Below, piece after piece: positions 35,412 to 44,122 of a DNA stretch of 64,000 bases. The notes beneath the pieces are model-generated. The model was not told the DNA's origin. It ran no database searches and was given only the letters and a program-made list of their open reading frames with translations. The DNA is from DASXMT01 sp963803065 (GTDB lineage: Bacteria > Actinomycetota > Acidimicrobiia > Acidimicrobiales > RAAP-2). A program made the position numbers and the translations under genes. The DNA lies in the NCBI GenBank assembly GCA_963803065.1, contig CAWDKW010000003.1, positions 20,442 through 84,441 on the forward strand, given 5' to 3'. The first letter of the stretch is position 1. Every line of letters begins with the position of its first letter.

Positions 35412-36215
35412 GTGCTGGTGAGGAACGTGCTGGTCACCAACGACGACGGCATCGAGAGCGAGGGGCTGTCGGCCCTGGCCGACATGGCGCGCCAGCGCGG
35501 CCATGCGGTGACCGTGATCGCGCCGTGCTGGGACAGCAGCGGGGCCAGTGCCTCCCTGACCGGTGTGCGCGACGGAGCCCGCCTGAGGCTCGATCCCCGC
35601 CGTTGGCCCGGGTGGGCGGAGGGAACCGTCTACAGCACCGACGCCTCGCCCGCTCTGATCGCCCTGCTCGCCCTCCGCGGGGAGCTCGGCCCTCGTCCCG
35701 ACATCCTCCTCTCCGGTATCAACCGAGGCGCCAATACCGGTCGTGCCGTGCTGCACTCCGGCACCGTGGGGGCAGCGCTCACCGCCTACAACCACGGTTG
35801 CCCGGGCCTCGCCGTCTCCCTGGCCACTGGACACCGGGGCAGCGGCACCCACCACTGGTCCTCGGCCGCCTCACTCGCCGGTCGGATCCTCGACTGGATG
35901 GTGGAGGACGAGCGACGGCTGATGATCAACTGCAACGTTCCAAACCTGCCCGAGGACCGGCTGGCCGGGACCCGGGTGGGCCGACTGGCCCCCATCGGCG
36001 CGGTCGAGTCGTCCATGACCGAGCGTGCCGGCGCCACCGTCCCCCTGACATTCGGGGGGGAGGAGGGTGGAGGAGACCACGACACCGATGCCAGGCTGGT
36101 GGCCCGGGGCTATGCCTCCCTCACGGCCGTGATCCCGGTGGCCGAGGACCCGTCGATCGACCTGACCAGATCCCTCGCCTCGGACGTGCTCGGTGGGCAG
36201 CGCGGCGTGCGGTGA
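35412..36215 (+). CDS. surE: SurE-type 5'-nucleotidase
   Basis: 267 residues. The metal-binding VLVTNDDG opens the protein, followed by LLSGINRGANTG and the SGTVGAALTA motif, all diagnostic of SurE survival proteins. SurE dephosphorylates nucleoside monophosphates or short polyphosphates under stress. The start is GTG at 35412 or the in-frame GTG at 35418. The proximity of UdgX and hemerythrin suggests a stress or repair neighbourhood. Confidence 0.9.
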   Translation: MLVRNVLVTNDDGIESEGLSALADMARQRGHAVTVIAPCWDSSGASASLTGVRDGARLRLDPRRWPGWAEGTVYSTDASPALIALLALRGELGPRPDILLSGINRGANTGRAVLHSGTVGAALTAYNHGCPGLAVSLATGHRGSGTHHWSSAASLAGRILDWMVEDERRLMINCNVPNLPEDRLAGTRVGRLAPIGAVESSMTERAGATVPLTFGGEEGGGDHDTDARLVARGYASLTAVIPVAEDPSIDLTRSLASDVLGGQRGVR

Positions 36216-36326
36216 CGACTGCGACCGGTCGGTGAGGCGACGCCGGCCGAGGTGACACTCCCTGCACCCCCGACCTTCCTTTCTGAAAGTCGGCGATGCC
36301 AGCGGCCCCGGAGTAACCCTGAACGC

Positions 36327-36351
36327 GGTTGGAAAGGCAAAATTTCGGGTA
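36327..36351 (+). promoter_or_regulatory. SigB/SigF-type promoter upstream of udgX
   Basis: GGTT at 36327-36330, 16 bases, then GGGTA at 36347-36351. The expected transcription start near 36358 lies about 30 bases before the hairpin at 36387. Confidence 0.6.
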
Positions 36352-36386
36352 GGTAGTTCTCGCCCCTGGCCTATCTCTACAGGGGT

Positions 36387-36422
36387 GAACGAAGCCCCTG
36401 GAGCCCCACTGGGGCTTCGTTC
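36387..36422 (+). terminator. Strong hairpin, possible attenuator or terminator
   Basis: GAACGAAGCCCC (36387-36398) pairs perfectly with GGGGCTTCGTTC (36411-36422) around a 12-base loop. Only ATTTCAT follows, so there is no full U-run and termination would be partial at best. Confidence 0.55.
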
Positions 36423-36592
36423 ATTTCATCGCGTGATCGGCAGGCGCACAGGGCGCTCCAGCCAAGGAGCTGTCGGGGGTGCGCGTCCGAAGGAAGACAA
36501 CGGCGCCGACGGCGCCACCAAACTCGTCGCCGCGATGAGGGCTCGACAGCCGAAGTGGATTGGCGACGGAATAGACGGGTACACATCCACGA

Positions 36593-37222
36593 GTGGATGC
36601 CCGTCAGTTCCTTCCCCCGCAGCGACAAGACCTGGAAGCTCTACGGCGCGCCGGTCAAGGCTGCCGGGGCTGCGGCCTGTACGAGCGCGCCACCCAAATG
36701 GTGTTCGGTGCCGGTGACCCCCACGCGGCGGTCATGTTGGTGGGCGAGCAACCGGGCAACCGGGAGGACATCGAGGGAAAGCCGTTTGTCGGGCCGGCGG
36801 GTGCGATCCTCGATCAGGCCCTGGCCGAGGCTGGCCTCGACCGCGGCAGCTTGTACCTGACCAATGTGGTGAAGCACTTCAAGTGGGAGCGGCGGGGCAA
36901 GGTGCGGCTGCACAAGAAGCCCGGAGCACGCGAGGTGGCCGCCTGCATGCCTTGGCTCTTGGCTGAGATGGACGCCCTGCAGCCCGAGATCGTGGTGTGC
37001 CTGGGAGCCACCGCAGCCCAGGCCCTCTTGGGCGCCGAGTTCCGGGTGACCAGGCAGCGGGGCCAGATCGTGAACGGGCCACGTGACACGCCCACGGTTG
37101 CGACAGTGCATCCTTCATCGATCTTGCGGACGACGGACGAGTCGGAGCGTCAGAGCCAGCACGCCCAATTCGTCGATGACCTCCGAGTGGTGGCCGGCCT
37201 TCGAGCAGGCGGCTCGAGCTGA
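36593..37222 (+). CDS. udgX: UdgX-family uracil-DNA glycosylase/cross-linking protein
   Basis: 209 residues. Cys24, Cys27, Cys118 and Cys136 match the [4Fe-4S] ligands. VGEQPGNREDIEGKPFVGPAG holds the active-site motif with Q in place of the catalytic residue of family 4. TNVVKHFKWERRGKVRLHKKP is the UdgX R-loop with His107, the residue that forms a covalent bond with uracil-DNA in M. smegmatis UdgX. The loop reads KVRLH rather than the usual KRRIH. VHPSSIL near the C-terminus is conserved. The GTG start directly precedes the family's N-terminal pattern. Confidence 0.9.
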   Translation: MDARQFLPPQRQDLEALRRAGQGCRGCGLYERATQMVFGAGDPHAAVMLVGEQPGNREDIEGKPFVGPAGAILDQALAEAGLDRGSLYLTNVVKHFKWERRGKVRLHKKPGAREVAACMPWLLAEMDALQPEIVVCLGATAAQALLGAEFRVTRQRGQIVNGPRDTPTVATVHPSSILRTTDESERQSQHAQFVDDLRVVAGLRAGGSS

Positions 37223-37285
37223 TGAACCGCCCTTCCGGCTGGGTTCGCGGGATGAGGCAGAGAAACCGTCAGGCCTGTGGCGAGA

Positions 37286-37310
37286 GTTTCGGATGCTCGC
37301 CCCTGGGGTA
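37286..37310 (+). promoter_or_regulatory. SigB/SigF-type promoter before the hemerythrin gene
   Basis: GTTT at 37286-37289, 16 bases, then GGGTA at 37306-37310. It lies 40 bases upstream of the ATG at 37350, leaving a normal leader with AAAGGAGAGG. Confidence 0.65.
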
Positions 37311-37349
37311 GCGACAGTGAGGGGCAGCTACCGAAGAAAGGAGAGGTTC

Positions 37350-37907
37350 ATGGGCGACGCCATCACCTTGCTGAGGGAGGACCACCAGGCGGTAGAGAAG
37401 CTCTTCAAGTCATTTGAGAAGGCCGGCCCGAATGCGCTGAAGACAAAGGCGCGGCAGGTGGAAGGGATGATCCGCGCGCTGACCATCCACGCCTCCATCG
37501 AAGAGCAGATCTTCTATCCGACGGTACGCCAGCAGGCTCGCGACCTTGACGGCCAGGTCCTCGAAGCCCTCGAGGAACACCACGTCATGAAGTGGCTGCT
37601 GTCGGAACTCCACGGGTTGGACCCCTCAGCCGAGCGGTTCGACGCCAAGGTCGCGGTGTTGATCGAGAGCGTCCGGAATCACGTGAAAGAGGAAGAAGGG
37701 CAACTCTTCCCCGCGGTCCGGAAAGAGTTCACCCGGTCCGAGCTGGCCGCCATGGGTGACTCGCTAGCCGCGGCCAAAAAGAATGCACCGACCACTCCCC
37801 GACCCCGCATGCCAGACGAGCCGCCGCTGAATCGGTTGGCTGATGTAGGCGCGGGTGCCGTGGATCGAGCTGTGGGAACTCTCAAGAGAGCTGCGGCCAG
37901 TCGCTGA
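37350..37907 (+). CDS. Hemerythrin-domain (HHE) protein
   Basis: 185 residues. The diiron ligands can be followed: His12 (REDHQAV), His47 and Glu51 (IHASIEEQIFYP), His77/78 (EEHHVMKW) and His111 with Glu115 (RNHVKEEEGQLFP). The C-terminal 50 residues are Pro/Ala/Lys-rich. Hemerythrin-like proteins sense or store O2, NO or iron, or relieve oxidative stress. AAAGGAGAGG decides the start. The SigF-like promoter suggests stress induction, perhaps together with the next gene. Confidence 0.9.
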   Translation: MGDAITLLREDHQAVEKLFKSFEKAGPNALKTKARQVEGMIRALTIHASIEEQIFYPTVRQQARDLDGQVLEALEEHHVMKWLLSELHGLDPSAERFDAKVAVLIESVRNHVKEEEGQLFPAVRKEFTRSELAAMGDSLAAAKKNAPTTPRPRMPDEPPLNRLADVGAGAVDRAVGTLKRAAASR

Positions 37908-37962
37908 GACGGGTCGGGTAGATCCGAAAACCTCGGGAGTACGACCAAGAAGAGGTATCCAG

Positions 37963-38268
37963 GTGTCGCCACAGTCCAGGACGCACAGGATTGCTCACGT
38001 CAAGCAAGACAATGGCGAGCTTCAGGAGGACGTCATCCATCAGGATGCGGTCTACGACCATGACCCGCCGATCGGGGATCCCGATGCCGACGGGGCTGAC
38101 TCCTTCCCGGCCAGCGACGCTCCCTCGCATTGGTCTGGGGTTCACCCTCCTGAAAGCGAGACTCATTCGTCACCGTTGTCCCAGCGGATCGTGGGCAGCG
38201 AGCCAGTCGAGGATGTTGTCGAGCGCTCGCACCCTGCGGAGGCCAAGCCGGGGTCCTTACCTCGCTGA
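37963..38268 (+). CDS. Small acidic protein with SFPASD-x2-SHW motif
   Basis: About 101 residues, acidic and disordered-looking. The motif DSFPASDAPSHWSGVHP resembles the SFPASDPPSW tail seen in many small stress-associated hypothetical proteins. GTG 37963 follows AGAGGT; the frame is open upstream into the hemerythrin gene. It is probably transcribed with hemerythrin. No biochemical role is known. Confidence 0.5.
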   Translation: MSPQSRTHRIAHVKQDNGELQEDVIHQDAVYDHDPPIGDPDADGADSFPASDAPSHWSGVHPPESETHSSPLSQRIVGSEPVEDVVERSHPAEAKPGSLPR

Positions 38269-38495
38269 GAAGAGTGGGCCCGGAGGTGAGCAGGTCGGCC
38301 GTACGGCCGACACGTGGCCAGGGGGATCGCTAGGGCGGACGTGCCCAGGTCCTGTCCGGCTGGTGGCCGTGCACGCCGGCAGGGGAGCGCAGTGTGAAGT
38401 ACATGAGGAGGCGCCGCGCCACAGTCCGTGGGCCGTCGATCGCTCAACGGGGCCATCGGGCAGCTAGCCTGCCGGTATCGACCAGGGGGCACAGG

Positions 38496-39719
38496 ATGAG
38501 CGTGGAGACGCCGGCGGCATCGGATGAAGCGGCATCGGATGAGACACCAGATGAGACTGCACGCGGCGAGGATCTGAGCATCTGGGGCGACAACGTCCAA
38601 GAGGACTGGGAGCGGATGCGCACCGGCCCGGCCGTGCTCGACTTCGGCAGCGTCTCGATGATGGTCAGCCCGACCGCGGTCGACGAGTTGATGCATGATC
38701 CCGCGCTGCTCTCGTCGAATCCCGACGCCCAATTCCTGGGCTCGGAGACCGGGCTGATCCCGCTGCAGGTCGACCCCCCCGACCATGTCCGCTATCGCCG
38801 CATGCTCGATCCGCTGTTCACCCCGCGGAAGATGGCCAAGCTCGAGGGCGAGGTGTCGGCGCTGGTGAACCAGTGCATCGACACGTTCATCGAGCGGGGG
38901 AGCTGTGATCTGGCCGCGGAGTTCGCCCAACCGATACCCTCGGGCACGTTCTTGCACCTCCTGGGACTTCCGATCGAGGGGCTGGACGAGTTCCTCGCCG
39001 TCAAAGACCAGTTGATTCGTCCGGTGGGCAGGGGCGAAGCGGAGCTGGACGCCATTCGAGCCCAGGCGGCCCAGTGGGTCTTCGAGCTCTTCGGAGAGGC
39101 CCTCGACCGGCGAGCCGTCGAGCCGACCGACGACATCCTGGGCCACCTCTCCCGCCTGGAGATCGCCGGCGAGCTGACCCGGGAACAGACGCTGAACATC
39201 AGCTTGCTGCAGCTGACCGCCGGGCTGGACACGGTCACGGCCAGCCTCGAGTGCTTCTTCTCCTTCCTGGCCCGCAGCCCCGAGCACCAGCGGCAGTTGG
39301 TGGAGGAACCGTCGCTCGGGCCGAAGGCGGTCGAAGAGCTGCTCCGTTGGATGTGCCCGGTACCGACTGTCATCCGGGTGACCATGTCCGACACCGAGGT
39401 CGAGGGCTGCCCGGTCAGCGAGGGGACGAAGATGGCGGTGCTGCTGGCCACCACCAACATCGACCCGGACCGGTTCGAACGTCCGACCGAAGTGGACTTC
39501 GATCGCCAGTCGATCAAGCACCTGAGCTTCGGCGTGGGCGTCCACCGCTGCCTCGGCTCGCACCTGGCCCGCATGGAGCTGCGGGTGGCACTGGCCGAGT
39601 GGCACCGGCGGATTCCCTCCTACCGGCTCCCCGAGGGGTTCGTGCCCACCTACAGCCCGTCCATCCGGGAGATCGCCCACCTGCCACTCGAATTTGAGCC
39701 CGGGGTCCGAGAGCGCTGA
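38496..39719 (+). CDS. Cytochrome P450
   Basis: 407 residues. The I-helix oxygen motif is TAGLDTVTAS (about 241-250). ExxR is EELLRW (Glu281/Arg284), followed by the heme loop FGVGVHRCLGSHLAR with Cys352. The first 25 residues are an Asp/Glu/Ser-rich low-complexity lead. It hydroxylates a C-H bond in a hydrophobic substrate using ferredoxin-borne electrons; the [3Fe-4S] ferredoxin at 28792 is a candidate donor, although unlinked. The ATG follows CAGGGGGC. Confidence 0.93.
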   Translation: MSVETPAASDEAASDETPDETARGEDLSIWGDNVQEDWERMRTGPAVLDFGSVSMMVSPTAVDELMHDPALLSSNPDAQFLGSETGLIPLQVDPPDHVRYRRMLDPLFTPRKMAKLEGEVSALVNQCIDTFIERGSCDLAAEFAQPIPSGTFLHLLGLPIEGLDEFLAVKDQLIRPVGRGEAELDAIRAQAAQWVFELFGEALDRRAVEPTDDILGHLSRLEIAGELTREQTLNISLLQLTAGLDTVTASLECFFSFLARSPEHQRQLVEEPSLGPKAVEELLRWMCPVPTVIRVTMSDTEVEGCPVSEGTKMAVLLATTNIDPDRFERPTEVDFDRQSIKHLSFGVGVHRCLGSHLARMELRVALAEWHRRIPSYRLPEGFVPTYSPSIREIAHLPLEFEPGVRER

Positions 39720-39845
39720 ACGGCGGTTCGGGCGGTCAACACCTGTTTTCCGCCGGGTGGCTCGGCGCTATGCTGGCGTTTCGCCTCGGTTCCCAGTCGC
39801 CATCCTGGATCCGGGCCGCCAGCCTGCGATCGAAGGGGGTCCCCG

Positions 39846-41123
39846 ATGGACGTTGATGACCTGATCCTCGTGAGCGTCGATGACCATGTCGTCGAGCCAC
39901 CCAATGTCTTCGAGGACCGCCTGCCGGCCAAGTACGTGGACCTCGCCCCCCAGTTCGTCACCCGGGCCGACGGGACCAGTGCGTGGCGCTACGAGGGCCA
40001 AGAGCTCGGCAACATCGCCTTGAACGCGGTGGCCGGGCGCCCGCCCGACGAGTTCGGGATGGAGCCGACCTCCTTCGAGGAGCTGCGTCCGGGCTGTTAC
40101 GACATCAACGAGCGGGTGGCCGACATGGACGCCAACGGCGTGCTCGGCTCGCTGTGCTTCCCCTCCTTCCCCCAGTTCTGCGGGCAGCTCTTCGCCCGGA
40201 CCGAGGACAAGGACGTGGCCCTGGCCATGGTCCGGGCCTACAACGACTGGCACATCGACGAGTGGTGCGGCACCCACCCGGGCCGCTTCATCCCCTGCTC
40301 GCTCCCGGCCATCTGGGACCCCGAGGTCCTGGCGGCCGAGGTCCGGCGCACGGCGAGGAAGGGGGCCCACGCCGTCACCTTCTCGGAGAACCCCTCCAAG
40401 CTGGGCTGGCCCTCCATCCACTCGGACCACTGGGACCCGTTCTGGACCGCCTGCTCGGAGGAGAACGTGGTCGTGTGCATGCACATCGGCTCCTCCTCCG
40501 AGCTGGTCATCACCTCGCCCGATGCCCCCATCGACGTGCTGATCACCGTCACCCCCATGAACATCGTCCGGGCCGCGGCCGACCTCATCTGGTCGCCGGT
40601 GCTGCGGAAGTTCCCCGACATCCGCTTCGCTTTGTCCGAGGGGGGGATCGGCTGGATCCCCTACTTCTTGGAGCGCATCGACTACAACTACCAAAAGCAC
40701 CACGCCTGGACGGGCCAGGACTTCGGCCACCAGCTGCCGAGCGAGGTGTTCAACGAGCACGTCATCACCTGTTTCATCGACGACGCCTTCGGGGTGGCCA
40801 GCCGGGGCTTCTTGAACATGGACAACGTCACCTGGGAGTGCGACTACCCCCACTCCGACACCACCTGGCCGACCGCCCCCGAGCAGCTCTGGAAGTACAT
40901 CGGCGAGCTGCCCGCCCACGACATCGACCGCATGACCCACCTGAACGCCATGCGGCACTTCAGCTACGACCCCTTCTCGGTCATCCCGAGGAAGGAGGCC
41001 ACCGTGGCCGCCCTGCGGGCCCGCCAGGCCGGCCGGGACGTGGCCATCCGCTCCACCCGGCGCACGCCCAAGGCCCCCCACGCCACCAAGGCCTCGGACC
41101 TCGGCACCCTGACCAACAGCTGA
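39846..41123 (+). CDS. Amidohydrolase_2 family metal-dependent hydrolase/decarboxylase
   Basis: 425 residues. A TIM-barrel metallohydrolase of the ACMSD/Amidohydro_2 type: SVDDHVVEPPNVF (D-x-H at the strand-1 metal site), VCMHIGSSS (barrel His), LSEGGIGWIPYFLER and a late WECDYPHSDTTWP (metal Asp and His). Members decarboxylate or hydrolyse ring-derived acids. It lies four bases upstream of the acyl-CoA dehydrogenase gene, so it belongs to the operon 39846-43982. Confidence 0.88.
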   Translation: MDVDDLILVSVDDHVVEPPNVFEDRLPAKYVDLAPQFVTRADGTSAWRYEGQELGNIALNAVAGRPPDEFGMEPTSFEELRPGCYDINERVADMDANGVLGSLCFPSFPQFCGQLFARTEDKDVALAMVRAYNDWHIDEWCGTHPGRFIPCSLPAIWDPEVLAAEVRRTARKGAHAVTFSENPSKLGWPSIHSDHWDPFWTACSEENVVVCMHIGSSSELVITSPDAPIDVLITVTPMNIVRAAADLIWSPVLRKFPDIRFALSEGGIGWIPYFLERIDYNYQKHHAWTGQDFGHQLPSEVFNEHVITCFIDDAFGVASRGFLNMDNVTWECDYPHSDTTWPTAPEQLWKYIGELPAHDIDRMTHLNAMRHFSYDPFSVIPRKEATVAALRARQAGRDVAIRSTRRTPKAPHATKASDLGTLTNS

Positions 41124-41126
41124 GCG

Positions 41127-42434
41127 ATGACCGTCGACATCCCAGCGTCGGTTGATACCGGGCACCCGGACAGCGAGGACCTCGAGGACTTCCGCCAACG
41201 GGCCCGGGCCTGGTTGGCCGCGTCCATGCCCCGCCTGGAGGGCCGGACCAACCAGCAGCTCGTGACCGAGGACGAGTACGGCGTCAGGGCCCGGGAATTG
41301 CAGCGGACCCTCTTCGACGGGGGATTCGCCGGGCTGTGCTTCCCGAGGCGGTACGGGGGCCAGGGACTGTCGCGACAGCACCAGGCCATCTTCACCAAGG
41401 AGTCGGTGCCCTACGAGATGCCGGTGTCGCTGAACGTCCCCACCCTCTCCATTCTGGCCCCGACCCTGCTCGACTTCGGGACCGAGGAGCAGAAGCTGCG
41501 CCACATCCCGGCGATCCTGTCGGGGGAGGAGGCATGGGTCCAGTTCCTCTCCGAGCCCTCCGGTGGCTCGGACCTGGCCGGCCTGGTCACCCGGGCGACG
41601 CGGGACGGGGACGTCTTCGTCCTCAACGGGTCGAAGATCTGGAGCTCGGGGGCGTTCCGCTCCGACTACGCCCTGTGCCTGGCCCGGACCGACTGGCACG
41701 CAACCAAGCACCGCGGCCTGACCTGTTTCATCGTGAAGATCCACCAGCCCGGCATCGACGTCCAACGGATCAAGATGGTCAACGGGTGGAACGAGTTCTG
41801 CCAGGAGTTCTTCGACGACGTGGCCATCCCGGTCGAGAACGTGCTCGGCGAGGTCAACGACGGGTGGACGGTGGCCTCACGGCTCCTGTTCCACGAACGT
41901 GCTGCCGTCGGCGGTGGCTCTCCCTACACCAGTGGGACGACCGGTGGGAGGGGTGACCACGGGGGCGGGCGCACCGATCTGATCGAGCTGGCCCGGGTGG
42001 CGCAACGCGCCGAGGATCCCCGCGTCCGCCAGCTGGTGGCCGAGGCTCGGGCCAACGACCTGGTCGGCGCGCAACTCGTCGCCCGGGTCACCGCCGGGAT
42101 CACGACGGGACGTTTCCCCGGGCCCGCCGGGTCGCTTCCTCGCCTGTACGCCGCCACCAATGCCGAGCGCCGCAACGACATCGCGCTCGAGATCGCCGGG
42201 CCAGCGGCCGGGGTGTGGTCCGGCGGGGACCTGGCCGGGGAGAAGGGGATCGAGTTCCTGTTCCGCCAGGGCGGCAGCCTCGGGGGTGGGAGCAACGAGA
42301 TGCAGCGCAACATCATCAGCGAGCGGGTCCTGGGGATGCCCCGTGAGTACGCCGCCGACAAGGACCGGCCCTTCGACGAGGTCCGCCACAACTCCTCGCC
42401 GTCCCGTTCGACGGGGAGATCGGATTCTCTATAG
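41127..42434 (+). CDS. Acyl-CoA dehydrogenase
   Basis: 435 residues. FPRRYGGQGLSRQHQAIF, FLSEPSGGSDLAGLVTRA, VFVLNGSKIWSSGAF and the C-terminal GGGSNEMQRNIISERVLGMPR cover the FAD-binding contacts. A Gly/Thr-rich insertion (TSGTTGGRGDHGGGRTD) interrupts the region before the C-terminal helical bundle. It starts three bases after the amidohydrolase stop. The substrate is probably the CoA ester processed by the following DUF35/thiolase pair. Confidence 0.9.
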   Translation: MTVDIPASVDTGHPDSEDLEDFRQRARAWLAASMPRLEGRTNQQLVTEDEYGVRARELQRTLFDGGFAGLCFPRRYGGQGLSRQHQAIFTKESVPYEMPVSLNVPTLSILAPTLLDFGTEEQKLRHIPAILSGEEAWVQFLSEPSGGSDLAGLVTRATRDGDVFVLNGSKIWSSGAFRSDYALCLARTDWHATKHRGLTCFIVKIHQPGIDVQRIKMVNGWNEFCQEFFDDVAIPVENVLGEVNDGWTVASRLLFHERAAVGGGSPYTSGTTGGRGDHGGGRTDLIELARVAQRAEDPRVRQLVAEARANDLVGAQLVARVTAGITTGRFPGPAGSLPRLYAATNAERRNDIALEIAGPAAGVWSGGDLAGEKGIEFLFRQGGSLGGGSNEMQRNIISERVLGMPREYAADKDRPFDEVRHNSSPSRSTGRSDSL

Positions 42435-42441
42435 TTCGGGT

Positions 42442-42861
42442 GTGCCGACTCCGGGTGTGCCGACTCCGGGTGTGGTCCTGCCACCCATCGACCCCTCGGT
42501 GCTTCGCGTCGACGATGATGGGATCACTCTGCTGGGAGGCTGGTCGCCATCTAGCGGCTACCGGCACTTTCCGCCCTCTCCGGTCTGCCCGTTCACCGGG
42601 GCCGACGACGTCGAGCCGTTGGACCTGCCCAGGGAGGGGACGGTCTGGCTCCACACGTCGGTCAACCTCCCCCCTCCGGGCTACGGGGGGCCCGTTCCCT
42701 ACCGGTTCGGCATCGTCGAGCTCGACGGTGCGCCGTTGTTGCGCATCGTCTCCCGCCTCGCTGGTGACGCCCTCGCCCCGGGTGCCCGCGTCCGGCTGAC
42801 CGGCGAGGAGCTCCCGGGGCCCGACGGCCAGCCCGTGCTGACCTGGTCGTTCCGTCGGTGA
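42442..42861 (+). CDS. DUF35 (OB-fold acyl-CoA-associated) protein with degenerate zinc ribbon
   Basis: 139 residues. The ribbon zone reads HFPPSPVCPFTGADDVEPLDL, with only one Cys where four are usual. The OB-fold strands VWLHTSVNLPPPGY, PYRFGIVELDGAPLL and LAPGARVRLTGEEL are well formed. DUF35 proteins partner thiolase-like enzymes, as in sterol side-chain retro-aldolases. The GTG start opens with two VPTPG repeats. Its stop overlaps the next gene (GTGA). Confidence 0.8.
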   Translation: MPTPGVPTPGVVLPPIDPSVLRVDDDGITLLGGWSPSSGYRHFPPSPVCPFTGADDVEPLDLPREGTVWLHTSVNLPPPGYGGPVPYRFGIVELDGAPLLRIVSRLAGDALAPGARVRLTGEELPGPDGQPVLTWSFRR

Positions 42862-43982
42862 GCGACATCCGGATCACCGGGGTCGGGCTGCACCCCTTCG
42901 GGCGATTCGAGGGAGTGACAGGGACGGACATGGGCGTGGTCGCCGTGCGGGCGGCCCTGGCCGAGGCCGGTGTCGGGGTGGGCCAGGTGCAGGCGGCCTA
43001 CTGCGGCACCGCCTACGGGGGAGTTGCCGCCGGGCACCGGGTGCTCGGGGCCCTGGCCGGGACGGGCATCCCGATCTACGACGTCGAGGCCGGCTGCGCC
43101 TCCGGCGGAGCCGCACTCCAGCTGGGGGCGGCGTCCATTGCGTCGGGGCAACACGAGCGCGTGCTGGTCTTCGGCATCGAGAAGATGCCCAAGGGCATCA
43201 TCCGCTCCTCCTTCTTCGCGCCATGGCAGGAGGCCGCCGGCCTCAGCCCGGCGCCTGCCTATTTCGCCCTCCGGGCCCAGCGGCTGCTGCTCGACACCGG
43301 GCTCACCGTCGAGCACCTCGCTCAGGTCGTGGTCAAGAACCGCGGCCACGGCGTGGCCAACCCCGACGCCATGTTCCAAAAGGCGGTCACCGTCGACGAG
43401 GTCCTCGCGGCCCGGATGATCTGTGAGCCGCTCACCCTCTTCATGCTTTGCTCGCCCAACGAGGGCGCGGCCGCAGTGGTGCTGGAACGAGCCGGAGCCG
43501 GTGTCCGGCTGGCCGGCATCTCGTTGCGTTCGCATTTGCCCGGCAGCGTGCTGGGCGAGGACTCTCCGATGTGCGGAATCGACGACACCTCCATCGCGCC
43601 CCCGACCGAGCTGGCCGCCGGGGATGCCTACACCCAGGCCGGTCTGGGCGCCGAGGACGTGGACGTGGTCGAGTGCCAGGACACCGACGCCGGTCGCGAG
43701 CTGCTGGCGTGGAGCGAGCTCGGGCTGTGCCGGCCGGGGGAGCAGGCGCGGATCATCGAAGACGGGAGCGCCCTGATAGGTGGAACGCGGCCGATCAACC
43801 CGTCGGGCGGGCTCCTCTCCAAGGGCGAGCCGCTCGGGGCCTCGGCCCTCGGACAGGTGGTGGAGATCGTGCGCCAGCTCCGGGGCACGGCGGGCGCTCG
43901 TCAGGTGGAGGGCGCCCGGGTCGGGCTGGCTCACGTGATCGGCCGGGGCGCGAACGCATGCGTGACGGTGCTGGTCCGCTGA
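42858..43982 (+). CDS. SCP-x/Ltp-type thiolase-like enzyme
   Basis: 374 residues. SDIRITGVGLHPFGRF starts the fold; the nucleophile-position Cys is in VEAGCASGGAALQLG. The loop IEKMPKG and the C-terminal GLAHVIGRGANACV resemble non-decarboxylating lipid-transfer thiolases. With its overlapping DUF35 partner it matches the Ltp2-DUF35 design, which performs retro-aldol cleavage of sterol side chains. Ordinary thiolysis is the alternative. Confidence 0.86.
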   Translation: MSDIRITGVGLHPFGRFEGVTGTDMGVVAVRAALAEAGVGVGQVQAAYCGTAYGGVAAGHRVLGALAGTGIPIYDVEAGCASGGAALQLGAASIASGQHERVLVFGIEKMPKGIIRSSFFAPWQEAAGLSPAPAYFALRAQRLLLDTGLTVEHLAQVVVKNRGHGVANPDAMFQKAVTVDEVLAARMICEPLTLFMLCSPNEGAAAVVLERAGAGVRLAGISLRSHLPGSVLGEDSPMCGIDDTSIAPPTELAAGDAYTQAGLGAEDVDVVECQDTDAGRELLAWSELGLCRPGEQARIIEDGSALIGGTRPINPSGGLLSKGEPLGASALGQVVEIVRQLRGTAGARQVEGARVGLAHVIGRGANACVTVLVR

Positions 43983-44037
43983 CAGCTCTCCGGCCCTGGC
44001 CGTCGGCCGGCTAGCAGCTCTCCGGCCCTGGCCGTCG
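43983..44037. repeat. Two copies of a 23-bp sequence, period 32
   Basis: CAGCTCTCCGGCCCTGGCCG followed by TCG occurs at 43983-44005 and 44015-44037 without mismatch, starting immediately after the thiolase stop. Confidence 0.9.
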
Positions 44038-44122
44038 ACGCGACAACATCCGTTTCTCCTCGAGCCGCGCCTTGTGTAACCTCACGGGCAAGGACACGAA
44101 CGGTCGAACCGGAGGAACCAAC

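Larger units (their letters stand above)
36216..36592. other. Leader region of udgX with promoter and hairpin
   Basis: 377 bases without a convincing gene. It contains the SigF-like promoter (36327-36351) and a 12-bp perfect hairpin (36387-36422). A short RNA or a structured 5' leader is possible. The frame opened by the GTG at 36385 would begin inside the hairpin and is not supported. Confidence 0.5.
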
